Notes: generated by a model not told the origin, from the sequence alone. Shown: positions 51,059-61,911, counted from the stretch's first letter. The stretch: 64,000 bases of DNA from Thalassotalea sp. (GCA_029237915.1 JAQWHD010000065.1:62001-126000); one strand, 5' to 3'. Program-made: numbers and translations.

Positions 51059-53149
51059 TTGAGCTTAAGCATGGAAACACTCGGTTTGATTGGCTATGGC
51101 ATTGCAGCTGTTGCCTACCTACTTTTTTTACTATTACTGTTAGCGGCAAAGCAAAAAGTATTTGCTAGTCAGTTAATGGTCTTTGCTTGTTGCATTACTC
51201 TACTCGCCTGCATTTTATCTGCTTTGCAGATTTACCACTCCTTAGCGTTACAAATGTCTATTGTTTTTGAAGCAATAAAAACTGCCGCTTGGTCTGTGCT
51301 ATTAATTAGTCTTAACTCTGGCGTGCAATCATTTTCACAGCTGTTAAAAAATCCAGAGATTAAAAAATATTTCTCTATATGTTTAGTGTGTGTTGTTTTG
51401 ACAGTTTTATCTGTTTTACTGTTTGCTCAATATACAGGGCTATTTATAGCTTTGTTAGCACTGAATTTATGGGCATTAGTTTTATTAGAGCAGCTCTATA
51501 GAAATCATAAGAAGCAACTGAAATGGGCAATTTGGCCGCTGCTTTCAGGGCTAGGTGTGAGTTTTATTTTTGACTTTATCATGTTTGCTCAAGGTGCTTT
51601 ACTGACTCGTTTAGATTTTGACTTTTGGTATGTGCGTGGCTTTATAGCTTTGTTAGCATTGCCGTTTATTGTGCTTGGCTCCAAACGCTTAAAGAATGTT
51701 AGCCCTGATTTGTTTATCTCTAGAGATGTTATTTTTTATAGTAGTATGTTGGTGCTTAGTGGTGCTTATTTATTGTTATTAGCGCTGTCTGGTTATGTCA
51801 TTCGTTTTATCGGCGGGCAATGGAGCGATATTTTCAGTATCTTCTTTATGGTTTTCGGTGGCGTAGTTTTATTCACCTTATTGATCAGCACAACATTTCG
51901 CAGCAAAATCAAAGTATTTATAACCAAACATTTTTTCGCTAACCGATACGACTACCGGGTGGAATGGCTAAGGTTAATTTCTGAAATTGAAACGGCAAAC
52001 TCAGCTAATGAGTTCGCTAACGCTTGTAAGGCTATGGCAAATTGTTTAGGTGTTCATTATTGTGGTTTTGTTGGTGTTAAAAATTACATTGTTGGTATTC
52101 AACATCAGGGGGAACTTAACCTAACAGATGAAGTATTAACAGACTTAAGTTTAGTTAACGAATATTGCCAAACGAATCAATGGATCATTGATGTTAGAGA
52201 GTTAAATTCTAACCCCGATGCTTATCCTGAGCTTCATATTAACTCGCAGCACTTAATTAAAAACCACATAGAAATTATCATTCCTACCTATAATCAAAAA
52301 CAACTATTAGGTTATTTTGTGCTGCCAGGTCCAAAAGACAACCCGAAACTAAATTGGGAGAATAGGGATTATTTATTTGCTGTGTCTAAACAGCTTGGCA
52401 ATTATTTATCGCTGCACCAAGCACAAAATAAATTAGCACAAAACCAACAATTTTTAGCATTTCATCAAATGTCTTCGTTTGTGTTACACGACCTTAAAAA
52501 TATTCAGTCACAGCTATCTTTACTCTGCAAAAATGCACAACAGCACAAAGATAATCCTGAGTTCATCGATGATGCTTTCAGTACGATTGCAACGGCAACA
52601 ACTCGTCTTGATAAGGTGGTTAATCAGTTAAAAGTTAAGGCAAAGGATCAACAAGATAATTCGTTACATTCAAATAAAACACAGCCAATAAAAATTGAGT
52701 TAGTTAATCTTTTAGAGTTGCTGACTGCTGTAGTTACATTATGTAATCAAAAACATCCACAAGTAAGCGTATATTGCGCAAATGATCTATCCTTAACTAT
52801 TAATAAAGAACAATTATCTAACGTACTAATACACCTTGTTGAAAATGCTCAAGAAGCTTGTTTCGATAGTGGCTTGGTAGAGGTTAATGTTAGTCAGATA
52901 GCTAAGTATGTACTTATTGAAATAAAAGATACTGGTTGTGGCATGGATGCAGAGTTTATTGCCACACAATTATTTCAACCATTTAGGACGACTAAGGGCA
53001 ATTCAGGAATGGGTATTGGAGTATTTGAAGCAAAGCAATTTGTTGAAGACAATAATGGCGTGATTAAAGTGGAAAGTACAGTAGGGCAAGGCTCTAGCTT
53101 TACTGTGCAATTACCCGTTGCTACTGAGCAATCAAAGGAAGTAGAGTAA
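51059..53149 (+). CDS. prsK: XrtA/PEP-CTERM system histidine kinase PrsK
   Basis: 696 aa; N-terminal multi-TM, GAF, HisKA SSFVLHDLKNIQSQLSLL, HATPase KDTGCGMDAEFIATQLFQPFRTTKGNSGMGIGVFEAKQF. Confidence 0.9.
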   Translation: MSLSMETLGLIGYGIAAVAYLLFLLLLLAAKQKVFASQLMVFACCITLLACILSALQIYHSLALQMSIVFEAIKTAAWSVLLISLNSGVQSFSQLLKNPEIKKYFSICLVCVVLTVLSVLLFAQYTGLFIALLALNLWALVLLEQLYRNHKKQLKWAIWPLLSGLGVSFIFDFIMFAQGALLTRLDFDFWYVRGFIALLALPFIVLGSKRLKNVSPDLFISRDVIFYSSMLVLSGAYLLLLALSGYVIRFIGGQWSDIFSIFFMVFGGVVLFTLLISTTFRSKIKVFITKHFFANRYDYRVEWLRLISEIETANSANEFANACKAMANCLGVHYCGFVGVKNYIVGIQHQGELNLTDEVLTDLSLVNEYCQTNQWIIDVRELNSNPDAYPELHINSQHLIKNHIEIIIPTYNQKQLLGYFVLPGPKDNPKLNWENRDYLFAVSKQLGNYLSLHQAQNKLAQNQQFLAFHQMSSFVLHDLKNIQSQLSLLCKNAQQHKDNPEFIDDAFSTIATATTRLDKVVNQLKVKAKDQQDNSLHSNKTQPIKIELVNLLELLTAVVTLCNQKHPQVSVYCANDLSLTINKEQLSNVLIHLVENAQEACFDSGLVEVNVSQIAKYVLIEIKDTGCGMDAEFIATQLFQPFRTTKGNSGMGIGVFEAKQFVEDNNGVIKVESTVGQGSSFTVQLPVATEQSKEVE

Positions 53150-54508
53150 ATGGATAAATTACTGATAGTCGATGATGATTTAGGTATTCAAAAGCAACTT
53201 AAATGGAGTTTATCTAATTATGATGTTGTATTTGCAGGGGATAGACCCGAGGCGATAACAGCACTTAGGCTGCATGAACCTAAAGTAGTTTTACTTGATT
53301 TAGGACTTCCCCCGGATGCCGATAATGCCAGCGAAGGTTTAAAAGCTTTACAACAAATTCAGACTCTTTTGCCTTTTACTAAAGTGATTGTGGTTACTGG
53401 TAATGATGACCACCAAGTTGCATTAGATGCTATTAATATGGGCGCTTATGATTTCTACCAAAAGCCAATCGATGCGGATGTGATCAATGTTATCGTGGCT
53501 AGAGCCTTTAATTTAGCCACAATTGAAATAGAAAATCGGGAAATACGAGAGCTAGGTGGAATTGATTCCGGCATCATTGGTAATAGTGCGGTGATGGACA
53601 AGTTACGCAATATAGTTAAGCGCATCGCTCCAACTGAAATTACTGCTTTGTTGTTAGGGGATAGTGGTACCGGTAAAGAGGTTATTGCAAATGCCATTCA
53701 TCAGCAAAGTAATCGTGCTAAAAAACCATTTATTGCCATAAATTGTGCTTCTATCCCAGAAAACTTATTAGAAAGCGAGCTGTTCGGTTTTGAAAAAGGC
53801 GCATTCACAGGAGCGCATAAAGCGACTAAAGGCAAAATAGAGATGGCACAAGGCGGTAGTCTATTTCTTGATGAAATTGGCGATATGCCCTTTAATTTAC
53901 AAGCAAAGCTATTACGCTTTCTGCAAGAGCGAGTGATTGAAAGGATCGGTGGTAGACAAGAAATTTCCGTCGATGTTCGGGTTATCTGTGCTACTAACCA
54001 AGACTTAGAAATGATGGTTAATGACAAGACCTTTAGGGAAGACTTATATTACCGTATTAGTGAAATTGTACTTCCAATTGCACCATTAAAAGATCGAGAT
54101 TTAGATGTATTAATTTTAGCGCGGTATTTTCTTTTACAATATGCTCAAGATTACCAAGCGAAAGTTAAGGGTTTTAGTGATTGTGCTATTAGTGCCCTTA
54201 AAAACCATCCATGGCCAGGTAATATTAGGGAATTACAAAATAAGATAAAATCAGCCACTATTATGGCGAGTAGTGCCCAGATCACTGCCGACGACTTAGG
54301 TTTTATCGCTGATGAAGGGAAAGTCGACTTGGAATTGAATTTACGAGTGGTGAGAGAGCGAGCTGAATCAAAAGCAATCGAACAAGCATTCGCTTTAGCA
54401 CATGGTAATATGAGTAAAACGGCTGAAATGCTAGGTGTAACTAGACCTACACTGTATGGTTTGGTAGATAAACACCACATAAAACTGCAATTAAATGAGC
54501 ATCAATAG
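53150..54508 (+). CDS. prsR: PEP-CTERM-box response regulator PrsR (sigma-54-dependent)
   Basis: 452 aa; receiver MDKLLIVDDDLGIQKQLKWSL; AAA+ GDSGTGKEVIANAIH, ESELFGFEKGAFTGAHKATKGKIEMAQGGSLFLDEIGDM; C-terminal Fis-type HTH. Confidence 0.93.
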   Translation: MDKLLIVDDDLGIQKQLKWSLSNYDVVFAGDRPEAITALRLHEPKVVLLDLGLPPDADNASEGLKALQQIQTLLPFTKVIVVTGNDDHQVALDAINMGAYDFYQKPIDADVINVIVARAFNLATIEIENREIRELGGIDSGIIGNSAVMDKLRNIVKRIAPTEITALLLGDSGTGKEVIANAIHQQSNRAKKPFIAINCASIPENLLESELFGFEKGAFTGAHKATKGKIEMAQGGSLFLDEIGDMPFNLQAKLLRFLQERVIERIGGRQEISVDVRVICATNQDLEMMVNDKTFREDLYYRISEIVLPIAPLKDRDLDVLILARYFLLQYAQDYQAKVKGFSDCAISALKNHPWPGNIRELQNKIKSATIMASSAQITADDLGFIADEGKVDLELNLRVVRERAESKAIEQAFALAHGNMSKTAEMLGVTRPTLYGLVDKHHIKLQLNEHQ

Positions 54509-54534
54509 TAAGGGTTGTAATAATCCTATCTAAT

Positions 54535-55617
54535 TTATTGTTCGCCTTCTTTACTGGTAATATCTAGTGAGTCTAATTGCGCCAGTGTTAAGTTCTTCTG
54601 CTGTATTAATTTATCTAAATAGCGATTCATTTTAATTTTTTGCTCAATATTTTCTTGTAAAAACTCATCCATACTTTGCATGGTTTTCAATAGCTGATCC
54701 CGTTGAGGATCGACTCGGGGTGATGATATATCATTAACAGCTTGATTATTGACGGTTTGATTGTTGCTAGCTTCAGGCTCAAGTGCAGTTTGCTGTAATG
54801 GACTACTTAACTCGTCAGCCATTTCATCAATTACGTTTTGCACATCGCTCAATGAAAACTTATGTTGGTCATTTAAAAAACCAGATAATAGTATTCTGTC
54901 GACTAATAAATTTATTTTTCTGGGTATACCTAAAGTTATGCTCTCAATTAAGGGGTAGCAATCAGCACTGAAAATGTTGGGCTCAGGCATATTTACTAAA
55001 GTTAAGCGGTGGGTGATGTACTGCTCTATTTCTTTTATCGATAGAGGTTTTAAATGACAAGAAGCAATTATTCGTTGTCTAAACTGCTCTAGATCGGGGC
55101 TTTGAATTATGGCTTTTAATTCTTCTTGGCCCAATAAAAAACTTTGTAATAGTGGTTTATTATCTTTTTGAAAATTAGATAACATCCGCAACTCTTCGAT
55201 TGTATCTTTGGGCAAATTTTGTGCTTCATCAACTAATAGTAAGGCACGCTTACCTCGTGAACTTAACTCTATTAACCTAGCTTCAATATTAGCAAGAAGC
55301 TCTGATTTTTGCTTATCTTGAACAGGTATAGAAAACTCTTTTGCTATGGTTATCAGCAAATCTAACGGTGATAAATTAGGTACCACAATTTGTATTGCTT
55401 CTATATTGGTATCCGCTACATATTCAAGTAAGCTTTGCGCTAGTGTTGTTTTACCAGTGCCAATAGGTCCGGTTATAACGATAAAGCCTTCTCCTTGGTC
55501 AAGACCATACTTTAAGTAGGATAAAGCCTGTTTATGCTTGTCTGAGGCAAAGAAAAACTTAGGATCAGGTGTTAGTTGAAAAGGCTTATTGTTTATCCTG
55601 TAGTGTTCTTCATACAT
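54535..55617 (-). CDS. XrtA-associated ExeA/GspA-like ATPase
   Basis: 360 aa; MYEEHYRINNKPFQLTPDPKFFFASDKHKQALSYLKYGLDQGEGFIVITGPIGTGKTTLAQSLLE, LLLVDEAQNLP. Confidence 0.9.
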   Translation of the reverse strand: MYEEHYRINNKPFQLTPDPKFFFASDKHKQALSYLKYGLDQGEGFIVITGPIGTGKTTLAQSLLEYVADTNIEAIQIVVPNLSPLDLLITIAKEFSIPVQDKQKSELLANIEARLIELSSRGKRALLLVDEAQNLPKDTIEELRMLSNFQKDNKPLLQSFLLGQEELKAIIQSPDLEQFRQRIIASCHLKPLSIKEIEQYITHRLTLVNMPEPNIFSADCYPLIESITLGIPRKINLLVDRILLSGFLNDQHKFSLSDVQNVIDEMADELSSPLQQTALEPEASNNQTVNNQAVNDISSPRVDPQRDQLLKTMQSMDEFLQENIEQKIKMNRYLDKLIQQKNLTLAQLDSLDITSKEGEQ

Positions 55618-55618
55618 A

Positions 55619-57232
55619 TTAAAATTCTTTTACTAAAAGTAATGAAAGGCGATTTTCGTCATAGGAATACCCAAAACGGCTTGATGACCTATTTAAGTGT
55701 TGTCCGGAATACGTTACTTGTAAAGTTCGATTCAATTGATGTTGCCAATTTAGACTATATATTCGGTAATAATCTTCTTGCTTAGAGGCGGTAACACTAT
55801 TGTTGTTTAAACTATTGTTATTAAAGCTCAGCTTTAAAGTCATAGAGGTGTTGCGTGAGGTATTACGGATAACCGTAAAACTTGCGGTGTCATAACTATC
55901 ATAATCTTCAAACTCAAGATTTTCTCTTTTTCGCTTACCTAAGTTCAGCTCAATCGACATACGATTTAATGTTAACTTCGTCGATAGGTTTAATACTTGA
56001 TTTAAGCTAAAGGTTTCTGACTGTTGTAATTCTAATTCAGAGAATATTCCGGAAAAATCATAGCCACTTAAATCAGTGTCATCGTCTGGTGCAAATAAAC
56101 AGTTATCAGCATTTTGAGGTTCGCCTGATAAACACCATACATCTTGATAGTTGACACTTGTCAGCTCAAACCGGTCAAATAAATCGAGAGATTCATTATA
56201 AGATACTGATGTAGTTAATCGTTTCGTTCTGTGGCTGTAGTTAAACTCATAGGCATCGCCAAAAAAACGTTGGTAATATTTAGCATAAATATTGGTTCGT
56301 GCGGAAGGTTGCCATTCAATTGCTGCACTGGTGTAATCTTCTTGTTTATCTGATACTTCGCCGATAGGGTCGGATTCTTCATCGACCTTATTGTAGGCAA
56401 CATCTAGCACAAAATGCTCGGCGACTAACCATCTAACCCCGACACCAATTGATGAAGTTCCTTGGATCTTTCTATCATTTAAATTACCGCCCACATCTTC
56501 ATCATAAACACGAATGAATGGGTTGATTTTAGGGTTACTTATGTAACCAATTTTAATTTCAGAACTATAAAATGTGCCATTTCGTGAATCATTTTGATAG
56601 TCAGTGTAATTGCCATTAATGTGCCAAAATACATAGCGAGAATTACTGCCGCTTGCGGATAAAAACGAGGCGTTATAACCATCCCTTTCGCCAATATCAT
56701 CTTGTGCATCATCAAGGATAAAGTTAATTCTAGAATCAATAGAAAAGCTTGAAGATTGTGTGTTGTAGGCCAAACCTAAACTATAATTTTTGTACTCTAC
56801 GGTATCGCCAGAGACAATGTCAGCGAGTGAATTTTTAGCTGAATTTTGGCTGACATTACTTATTGAGGCTGAGCCTATGAGTGACAAACCATTAATTGGT
56901 AGGCTTAATCGGCCATTCGCTTTGAGAGTATTATAATCATCGTCTAGATCATGGTCGTGACTATACCAAGCTTGTGATAACGAGTAATCGATATCAAGCT
57001 CAGCCCCAGTTGCTAGATAGTTAATATTTAATCCAGGTGAGAAAATAGTAACTGCACTATTTTCTTCATCTTGGCTGAGCTCAACATTGTCAGTTAACAC
57101 TTCATCAAAATTGACCCGAGGAGTAACCTGCCAATCACCAGAAATACAAGGAAAAGCAAAAAGGTATAGTAGGATAAATGCAGGTAACTTAGTCCTTACT
57201 TTGTTTACCGTATCCGTAACCGTAATACCCAT
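55619..57232 (-). CDS. PEP-CTERM system-associated outer-membrane beta-barrel protein (TIGR03016-like)
   Basis: 537 aa; signal-like N-terminus, SGDWQVTPRVNFDEVLTDNVELS, alternating beta-strand pattern, position in XrtA locus. Confidence 0.83.
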   Translation of the reverse strand: MGITVTDTVNKVRTKLPAFILLYLFAFPCISGDWQVTPRVNFDEVLTDNVELSQDEENSAVTIFSPGLNINYLATGAELDIDYSLSQAWYSHDHDLDDDYNTLKANGRLSLPINGLSLIGSASISNVSQNSAKNSLADIVSGDTVEYKNYSLGLAYNTQSSSFSIDSRINFILDDAQDDIGERDGYNASFLSASGSNSRYVFWHINGNYTDYQNDSRNGTFYSSEIKIGYISNPKINPFIRVYDEDVGGNLNDRKIQGTSSIGVGVRWLVAEHFVLDVAYNKVDEESDPIGEVSDKQEDYTSAAIEWQPSARTNIYAKYYQRFFGDAYEFNYSHRTKRLTTSVSYNESLDLFDRFELTSVNYQDVWCLSGEPQNADNCLFAPDDDTDLSGYDFSGIFSELELQQSETFSLNQVLNLSTKLTLNRMSIELNLGKRKRENLEFEDYDSYDTASFTVIRNTSRNTSMTLKLSFNNNSLNNNSVTASKQEDYYRIYSLNWQHQLNRTLQVTYSGQHLNRSSSRFGYSYDENRLSLLLVKEF

Positions 57233-58100
57233 AAATTTCCTTTTGTGAATGAATGGCTTTATTTAATACCAAGCCTTTGGCTAAGTCGTCATGCAATAAT
57301 GAATTCGCTTGGTTGACATCAATGAGAGATGTTTTATTTTCCTCTACGGCAATTAATGCTTGGCCCATTAATCGAGCTAATACAGGCGTTTCGGTAACTC
57401 CTAATAATGGTGGTGTATCAAAGATCACGACTCGGTCTGGATAGCGACTAGAAAGTTCTTCAGCCAACGTCGCCATTTTCTCACTCGCTAATAACTCGTT
57501 AGATAAATGATGAGGAATGCCTGCAGGTATCACTTTTAAATTATCAATATTGGTATGATAAATAATGTCTGAAATATTAGTTTTATCACCAAGTAGGTAT
57601 TCAATTAAACCCGGTTGTGATTTAACCCCAAATTCTTTAAGTACACTCGGTTTTAAGACATCGGCATCAACTAATAACACGGTTTTATCTTGCTCTAATG
57701 CAATACTCAACGCTAAGTTAATGGATATATAGGTTTTGCCTTCGTTTGGCCGGGCACTTGTGATCATGATTAAATTAGGGTGGTCTAAGGTTTTTGCCAC
57801 GGCGCCAAATGCATTGTTAAGTAACTTCCTTTTTATCTGACGAAACTCTTCTTTTAATATCCGATTACCGGCGACTTTTTCAGGCACGATAAAGTCTTTT
57901 TCGGCTAAGTGTTTTAGATTGATTTCAATGTAGTTATCGGTTTTAGCTTTTAATTCGACCTGTTGTGCTGCTTCTATCGTTGTAGCTTTAGTTTCAGGCT
58001 CTGTGATTGATTGAGCTTCTACTTCTGGCTCATTAGATGAATCTGCCGAATCATTTATGGCTGCTAGCTTTTTCGCTAAGGCTTGCTCAATGGTCGACAT
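57189..58100 (-). CDS. XrtA-associated tyrosine autokinase (BY-kinase/CpsD-like)
   Basis: 303 aa; MITSARPNEGKTYISINLALSIALEQDKTVLLVDADVLKPS; Tyr-rich tail YGYYGYGYGKQSKD. Confidence 0.92.
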   Translation of the reverse strand: MSTIEQALAKKLAAINDSADSSNEPEVEAQSITEPETKATTIEAAQQVELKAKTDNYIEINLKHLAEKDFIVPEKVAGNRILKEEFRQIKRKLLNNAFGAVAKTLDHPNLIMITSARPNEGKTYISINLALSIALEQDKTVLLVDADVLKPSVLKEFGVKSQPGLIEYLLGDKTNISDIIYHTNIDNLKVIPAGIPHHLSNELLASEKMATLAEELSSRYPDRVVIFDTPPLLGVTETPVLARLMGQALIAVEENKTSLIDVNQANSLLHDDLAKGLVLNKAIHSQKEIYGYYGYGYGKQSKD

Positions 58101-58102
58101 AA

Positions 58103-59692
58103 TTAAAATATCCTTTTTAATTGTGGCTGTATTAACTCAGGAGCTAAGAAGTAGCCGATAAAGGCAAATAAAATTAGCAATATCATGAGATTTGATAAAT
58201 GGAAATGACGAGTTTGTTTTTTATAAATCGCTCGTAAATGCAAATTTTCTGATGCAGCAATAACTCCGAAAATTGGTAAGTTTGTGCTGCGATTTAACTG
58301 TGTTGCTGAAATGACTTTAGGATTCAATTGAATCATCAAAATAGCCGCGCCAATACCTGCGCCAACGCCAATGACTAGCACTGCCAAAGATAATAAAATA
58401 CGATATGGACCTGTGGGGTGCAAAGGTGCGCGTGGTGGGTCAATTACTCTGAATTGGATTTTATCTGAAGTTGCATCCGCTTGCTTTGCCATTGATGCCG
58501 TTTCTCTTCGAGAGAGTAACTCTTCAAATTTCTTTTTATTAATATCATAGTCACGATTTAAGCCCACAAGCTCAGCTTCAATTTCTGGCAAAATATGAAT
58601 TTTGGTATTTAACTCATCCACTTGATTTTGATAATCTTGGCTACGTACACGCAGCGATGCTACTTCACTTTCTAATTGGTTTACTTGAATTTTCATTGCC
58701 TGATAAACCTGACTCTTATTGCTTGAATTACCACCACTATCAGGGCTTGTATCGGCATTGCTGTAATAATTTTCAATTTCTTTTCGACGTAGTGATTTTA
58801 ATTCGCTCAAGCGCCTTGTCATTTCGCGTACATCGGGGTGTTGCTCGGTATAGCTGATCAGTAAGTTATCTAAATTTGCCTGTAAAGAAATAATAGAATC
58901 GTCATAAGTGGTAGTAATGGAATCTTGCTCAATGACATTATCTGATATCTGGCTTTTAAGGCTATTTTCTTTAACAAGTTGCGATCTTGCCGAGCTTAAC
59001 CGTGTTTGTGTTTCAAGTAACTGTAAGTTAGTGGCTTTCAATAGTCGTTTAGAGTTATCTAAAGCCGCATAAAAACCATTTGAATTATCTGGCATTATGC
59101 CACTGTATTTTTGTTTAAATTCGGTAAGGCGCTTTTCAGCAAGAACTAACCTTTCTTCGTAATCAGCTATTTGTTGTTGTAAAAATTGTTGAGCGGTATC
59201 GGTATCGCTGCGAGTTTCACCTAAAGTATTTTCGATAAAAACCGAAAGAGCCGCTTGCACTATATTTTTAGCTAATTGCGGGTCAGTTTCACTAATAGAT
59301 AAAGTATAAATATTCTCTCGGCCAACACTTTCTATGTTTATTTTTTCTTTTAATCGGGCAATAACCGCTTCAAATTCTTCGCTATCTTTAGCGGTAAGGT
59401 CTAAGTCAGTCATGCGAGTAATACGCTCTAAGTTAGGGCGACTCAGTAGCGTTTTAATCATTAATCTAATTTGGGTATTTGGGTCGGTCTCTACCATTAA
59501 ACCTTTCATTAAAGGCCTAAGTAATGATTGAGTATCTACATATACCCGTGCTGAAGATTCATATTGGTCTGGAAGCGTAGTAACACCTAGCCATCCAATA
59601 GGGCATAACAACCAAGTGGAGATAATTACGTAGTGTTTTTTAGCCCAAACCCCAAGTACAATTTCTTTTATTTTTTCTATTTGTTCATGCAT
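58103..59692 (-). CDS. XrtA system polysaccharide chain-length determinant (Wzz-like)
   Basis: 529 aa; two terminal TM segments, PDQYESSARVYVDTQSLLRPLMKGLMVETDPNTQIRLM, central coiled coil. Confidence 0.92.
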   Translation of the reverse strand: MHEQIEKIKEIVLGVWAKKHYVIISTWLLCPIGWLGVTTLPDQYESSARVYVDTQSLLRPLMKGLMVETDPNTQIRLMIKTLLSRPNLERITRMTDLDLTAKDSEEFEAVIARLKEKINIESVGRENIYTLSISETDPQLAKNIVQAALSVFIENTLGETRSDTDTAQQFLQQQIADYEERLVLAEKRLTEFKQKYSGIMPDNSNGFYAALDNSKRLLKATNLQLLETQTRLSSARSQLVKENSLKSQISDNVIEQDSITTTYDDSIISLQANLDNLLISYTEQHPDVREMTRRLSELKSLRRKEIENYYSNADTSPDSGGNSSNKSQVYQAMKIQVNQLESEVASLRVRSQDYQNQVDELNTKIHILPEIEAELVGLNRDYDINKKKFEELLSRRETASMAKQADATSDKIQFRVIDPPRAPLHPTGPYRILLSLAVLVIGVGAGIGAAILMIQLNPKVISATQLNRSTNLPIFGVIAASENLHLRAIYKKQTRHFHLSNLMILLILFAFIGYFLAPELIQPQLKRIF

Positions 59693-59714
59693 GATGTTAC
59701 TTCTTATTTAACTG

Positions 59715-60353
59715 CTAAAACCATGCTTCAGGAATGACGATAATATCACCGGGATAAACATCTACATTAGCTTTGATGTCACCAGATTTGATCAAATCTT
59801 CGATAAATAATTGATATTGACGCTGCTTACCATTTTCGATCCTAACTAATACCGCATCATTACCATCGGCAAATTCAGTTAAACCACCTACCGCAATCAT
59901 CACATCTAATAGCGTCATATTTTTTCCGTAGCTCACGGCTCTAGGCTGCGCAGCTTCACCAATTACTCTAATTTGCTCACTGTAAGGTCCGACAAAGCCA
60001 TTAATGGTGACAGTTACAATTGGCTCTCGTAAATAGGTAGATAATCTTTCTTCAATGGTACGAGCTAATTGTGTAGGGGTTTTCCCTGATGCGGGAATAT
60101 CTTCAACCAAGGACGTAGTAATTTTTCCATCAGGTCTAACAACAAAACTGCCGGAAACTTCAGGATTGCGCCACACAAAAATGTTCAGCTGGTCGCCTGG
60201 GCCGATTAAATAATTATATGATTCAGCGGCATCAGTTTTGGCTGGATATATTGTTGCTGTTGGCAATGTGGGGTTTGAACTACAACTTGATAGCACGGCT
60301 ACGAATACAGCGGTAATTAAAGCCGTCTGCAGAGACAAATATCCTTTCGTCAT
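59715..60353 (-). CDS. XrtA/PEP-CTERM exopolysaccharide export protein (Wza-like)
   Basis: 212 aa lipoprotein (VLSSCSS); YNYLIGPGDQLNIFVWRNPEVSGSFVVRPDGKITTSLVEDIPASGKTPTQLARTIEERL. Confidence 0.92.
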   Translation of the reverse strand: MTKGYLSLQTALITAVFVAVLSSCSSNPTLPTATIYPAKTDAAESYNYLIGPGDQLNIFVWRNPEVSGSFVVRPDGKITTSLVEDIPASGKTPTQLARTIEERLSTYLREPIVTVTINGFVGPYSEQIRVIGEAAQPRAVSYGKNMTLLDVMIAVGGLTEFADGNDAVLVRIENGKQRQYQLFIEDLIKSGDIKANVDVYPGDIIVIPEAWF

Positions 60354-60527
60354 AACTAAATGCCTTATGTTTAAAAATTATTCTTACTTTTATCAAAGGT
60401 TAGTCTAAAGATGGAAAAATGCATAAAATTTAAGCAAAATATCTTGCTATCTATCTGATTGGTCTATTATTAAATATACACAACTCAAGGTTATTAATAA
60501 TAATTCTATTTTCAAAGGTAATGCAGT

Positions 60528-61910
60528 TTGAATAATAACAATTCTAATTACTCATCATTAATGCTCAAATTGTTAATCTGTGCAGACATTGTGTTATTTG
60601 TATGTGCCTTTGTTCTGTCGGTTACAGAGCCACAATTAAATATATTTGAGCAAGGGTTCATCTTAGCTGAAGCATTCTTTGTTTGTACTATGTTACTTAG
60701 CTGTTTGGGGCTGGGTTTATATAAATCTAAACTAAGAGAAACGCTTTTTGGTGTATTAAGACGCTTATTATTGGCAAGTGCAATGACCTATGTTTTGCTC
60801 GCAATTGTTGAACAGGTAATTGAATCACCCTACTTAGAGAATGACTTTTTAATTCGAGCTTGTGCTTTAAGCTTTATATTTTCTGCATTATTTCGTTACT
60901 TATTATTTAAATACAATATTCTCGGTTTTGCCCGTCGTAATGTCTTAGTACTTGGTAATGGTCAACGAGCCTTGATTATTGAAAAACGTATGCGCCGAGA
61001 AGTGGACAGAAAGGGCTTTAATTTAGTTGGCTTTGTGCATATGCCTGGTGATCTAGACTCAGAAATTGCAGAAAATCATATTATTACCATAGACACCAAC
61101 CTATTAGACTATGTCGTGAAAAATCAGGTGCATGAAATTGTCGTCGCTACCGATGAGCGCAGAGATAATTTGCCTGTTGATGAGCTTTTTGCTTGTAAAC
61201 TTAGAGGCGTTAAAGTTACTGAAATATTGGACTTTATTGAAAAAGAAACCGGTCAAATTGCGGTTAATTTAATTTATCCAAGTTGGATTATTTACTCTGA
61301 AGGTTTTCACTCAAGTAATGACTTAAGAAACACCTTCGATTGGTTATTTAATGCTTGCTTAGCCGTGCTGTTATTTATTATTACCTGGCCTTTTATGTTA
61401 TTGGCAATTATCGCCATTAAGTTAGAAGATGGCCTTAGCGCACCTGTTTTGTATTGGCAAAACCGAGTTGGTTTGCATGGTAAAGTGTTTGCCATTGCAA
61501 AATTTCGCTCGATGACAACGGATGCAGAAAAAGATGGCGCGAAATGGTCCACTGAAAGTGATTCTAGGATAACTGGAGTTGGTCACTTTATTCGAAAATA
61601 CCGCATCGATGTGCTTCCGCAAATATACAATGTATTATGTAATGACATGGGCTTTGTTGGTCCAAGGCCAGAGCAACCAGAATTTGTTAACGATTTAAAA
61701 AATAAACTGCCTTATTATTCTCAAAGGCACAATGTTAAATCCGGTATTACCGGTTGGGCACAATTAAAATATCCTTATGGCGCTAATGAAAAAGACGCCT
61801 TAGAGAAGTTGAAGTTTGATCTGTACTATATTAAACATCGCAGTTTTTTATTGGATTTATTAATTCTTATTCAAACCGCAGAAGTTGTCCTGTTTGGCAA
61901 AGGTCGCTAA
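60528..61910 (+). CDS. XrtA/PEP-CTERM system sugar transferase (TIGR03013-like undecaprenyl-phosphate sugar phosphotransferase)
   Basis: 460 aa; N-terminal TM, C-terminal bacterial sugar transferase KFRSMTTDAEKDGAKWS...FIRKYRIDVLPQIYNVLCNDMGFVGPRPEQPEFV. Confidence 0.92.
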   Translation: MNNNNSNYSSLMLKLLICADIVLFVCAFVLSVTEPQLNIFEQGFILAEAFFVCTMLLSCLGLGLYKSKLRETLFGVLRRLLLASAMTYVLLAIVEQVIESPYLENDFLIRACALSFIFSALFRYLLFKYNILGFARRNVLVLGNGQRALIIEKRMRREVDRKGFNLVGFVHMPGDLDSEIAENHIITIDTNLLDYVVKNQVHEIVVATDERRDNLPVDELFACKLRGVKVTEILDFIEKETGQIAVNLIYPSWIIYSEGFHSSNDLRNTFDWLFNACLAVLLFIITWPFMLLAIIAIKLEDGLSAPVLYWQNRVGLHGKVFAIAKFRSMTTDAEKDGAKWSTESDSRITGVGHFIRKYRIDVLPQIYNVLCNDMGFVGPRPEQPEFVNDLKNKLPYYSQRHNVKSGITGWAQLKYPYGANEKDALEKLKFDLYYIKHRSFLLDLLILIQTAEVVLFGKGR

Positions 61911-61911
61911 C

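Noticed and set aside
53455-54480. Minus-strand ORFs opposite prsR
   Set aside because: Antisense shadows; prsR has complete, well-conserved domains on the plus strand.
60354-60527. Sigma-54 promoter expected for PrsR control in the divergent EPS intergenic region
   Set aside because: No convincing TGGCAC-N5-TTGCA match on either strand by eye; AGCAAAATATCTTGCT lacks the -24 GG.
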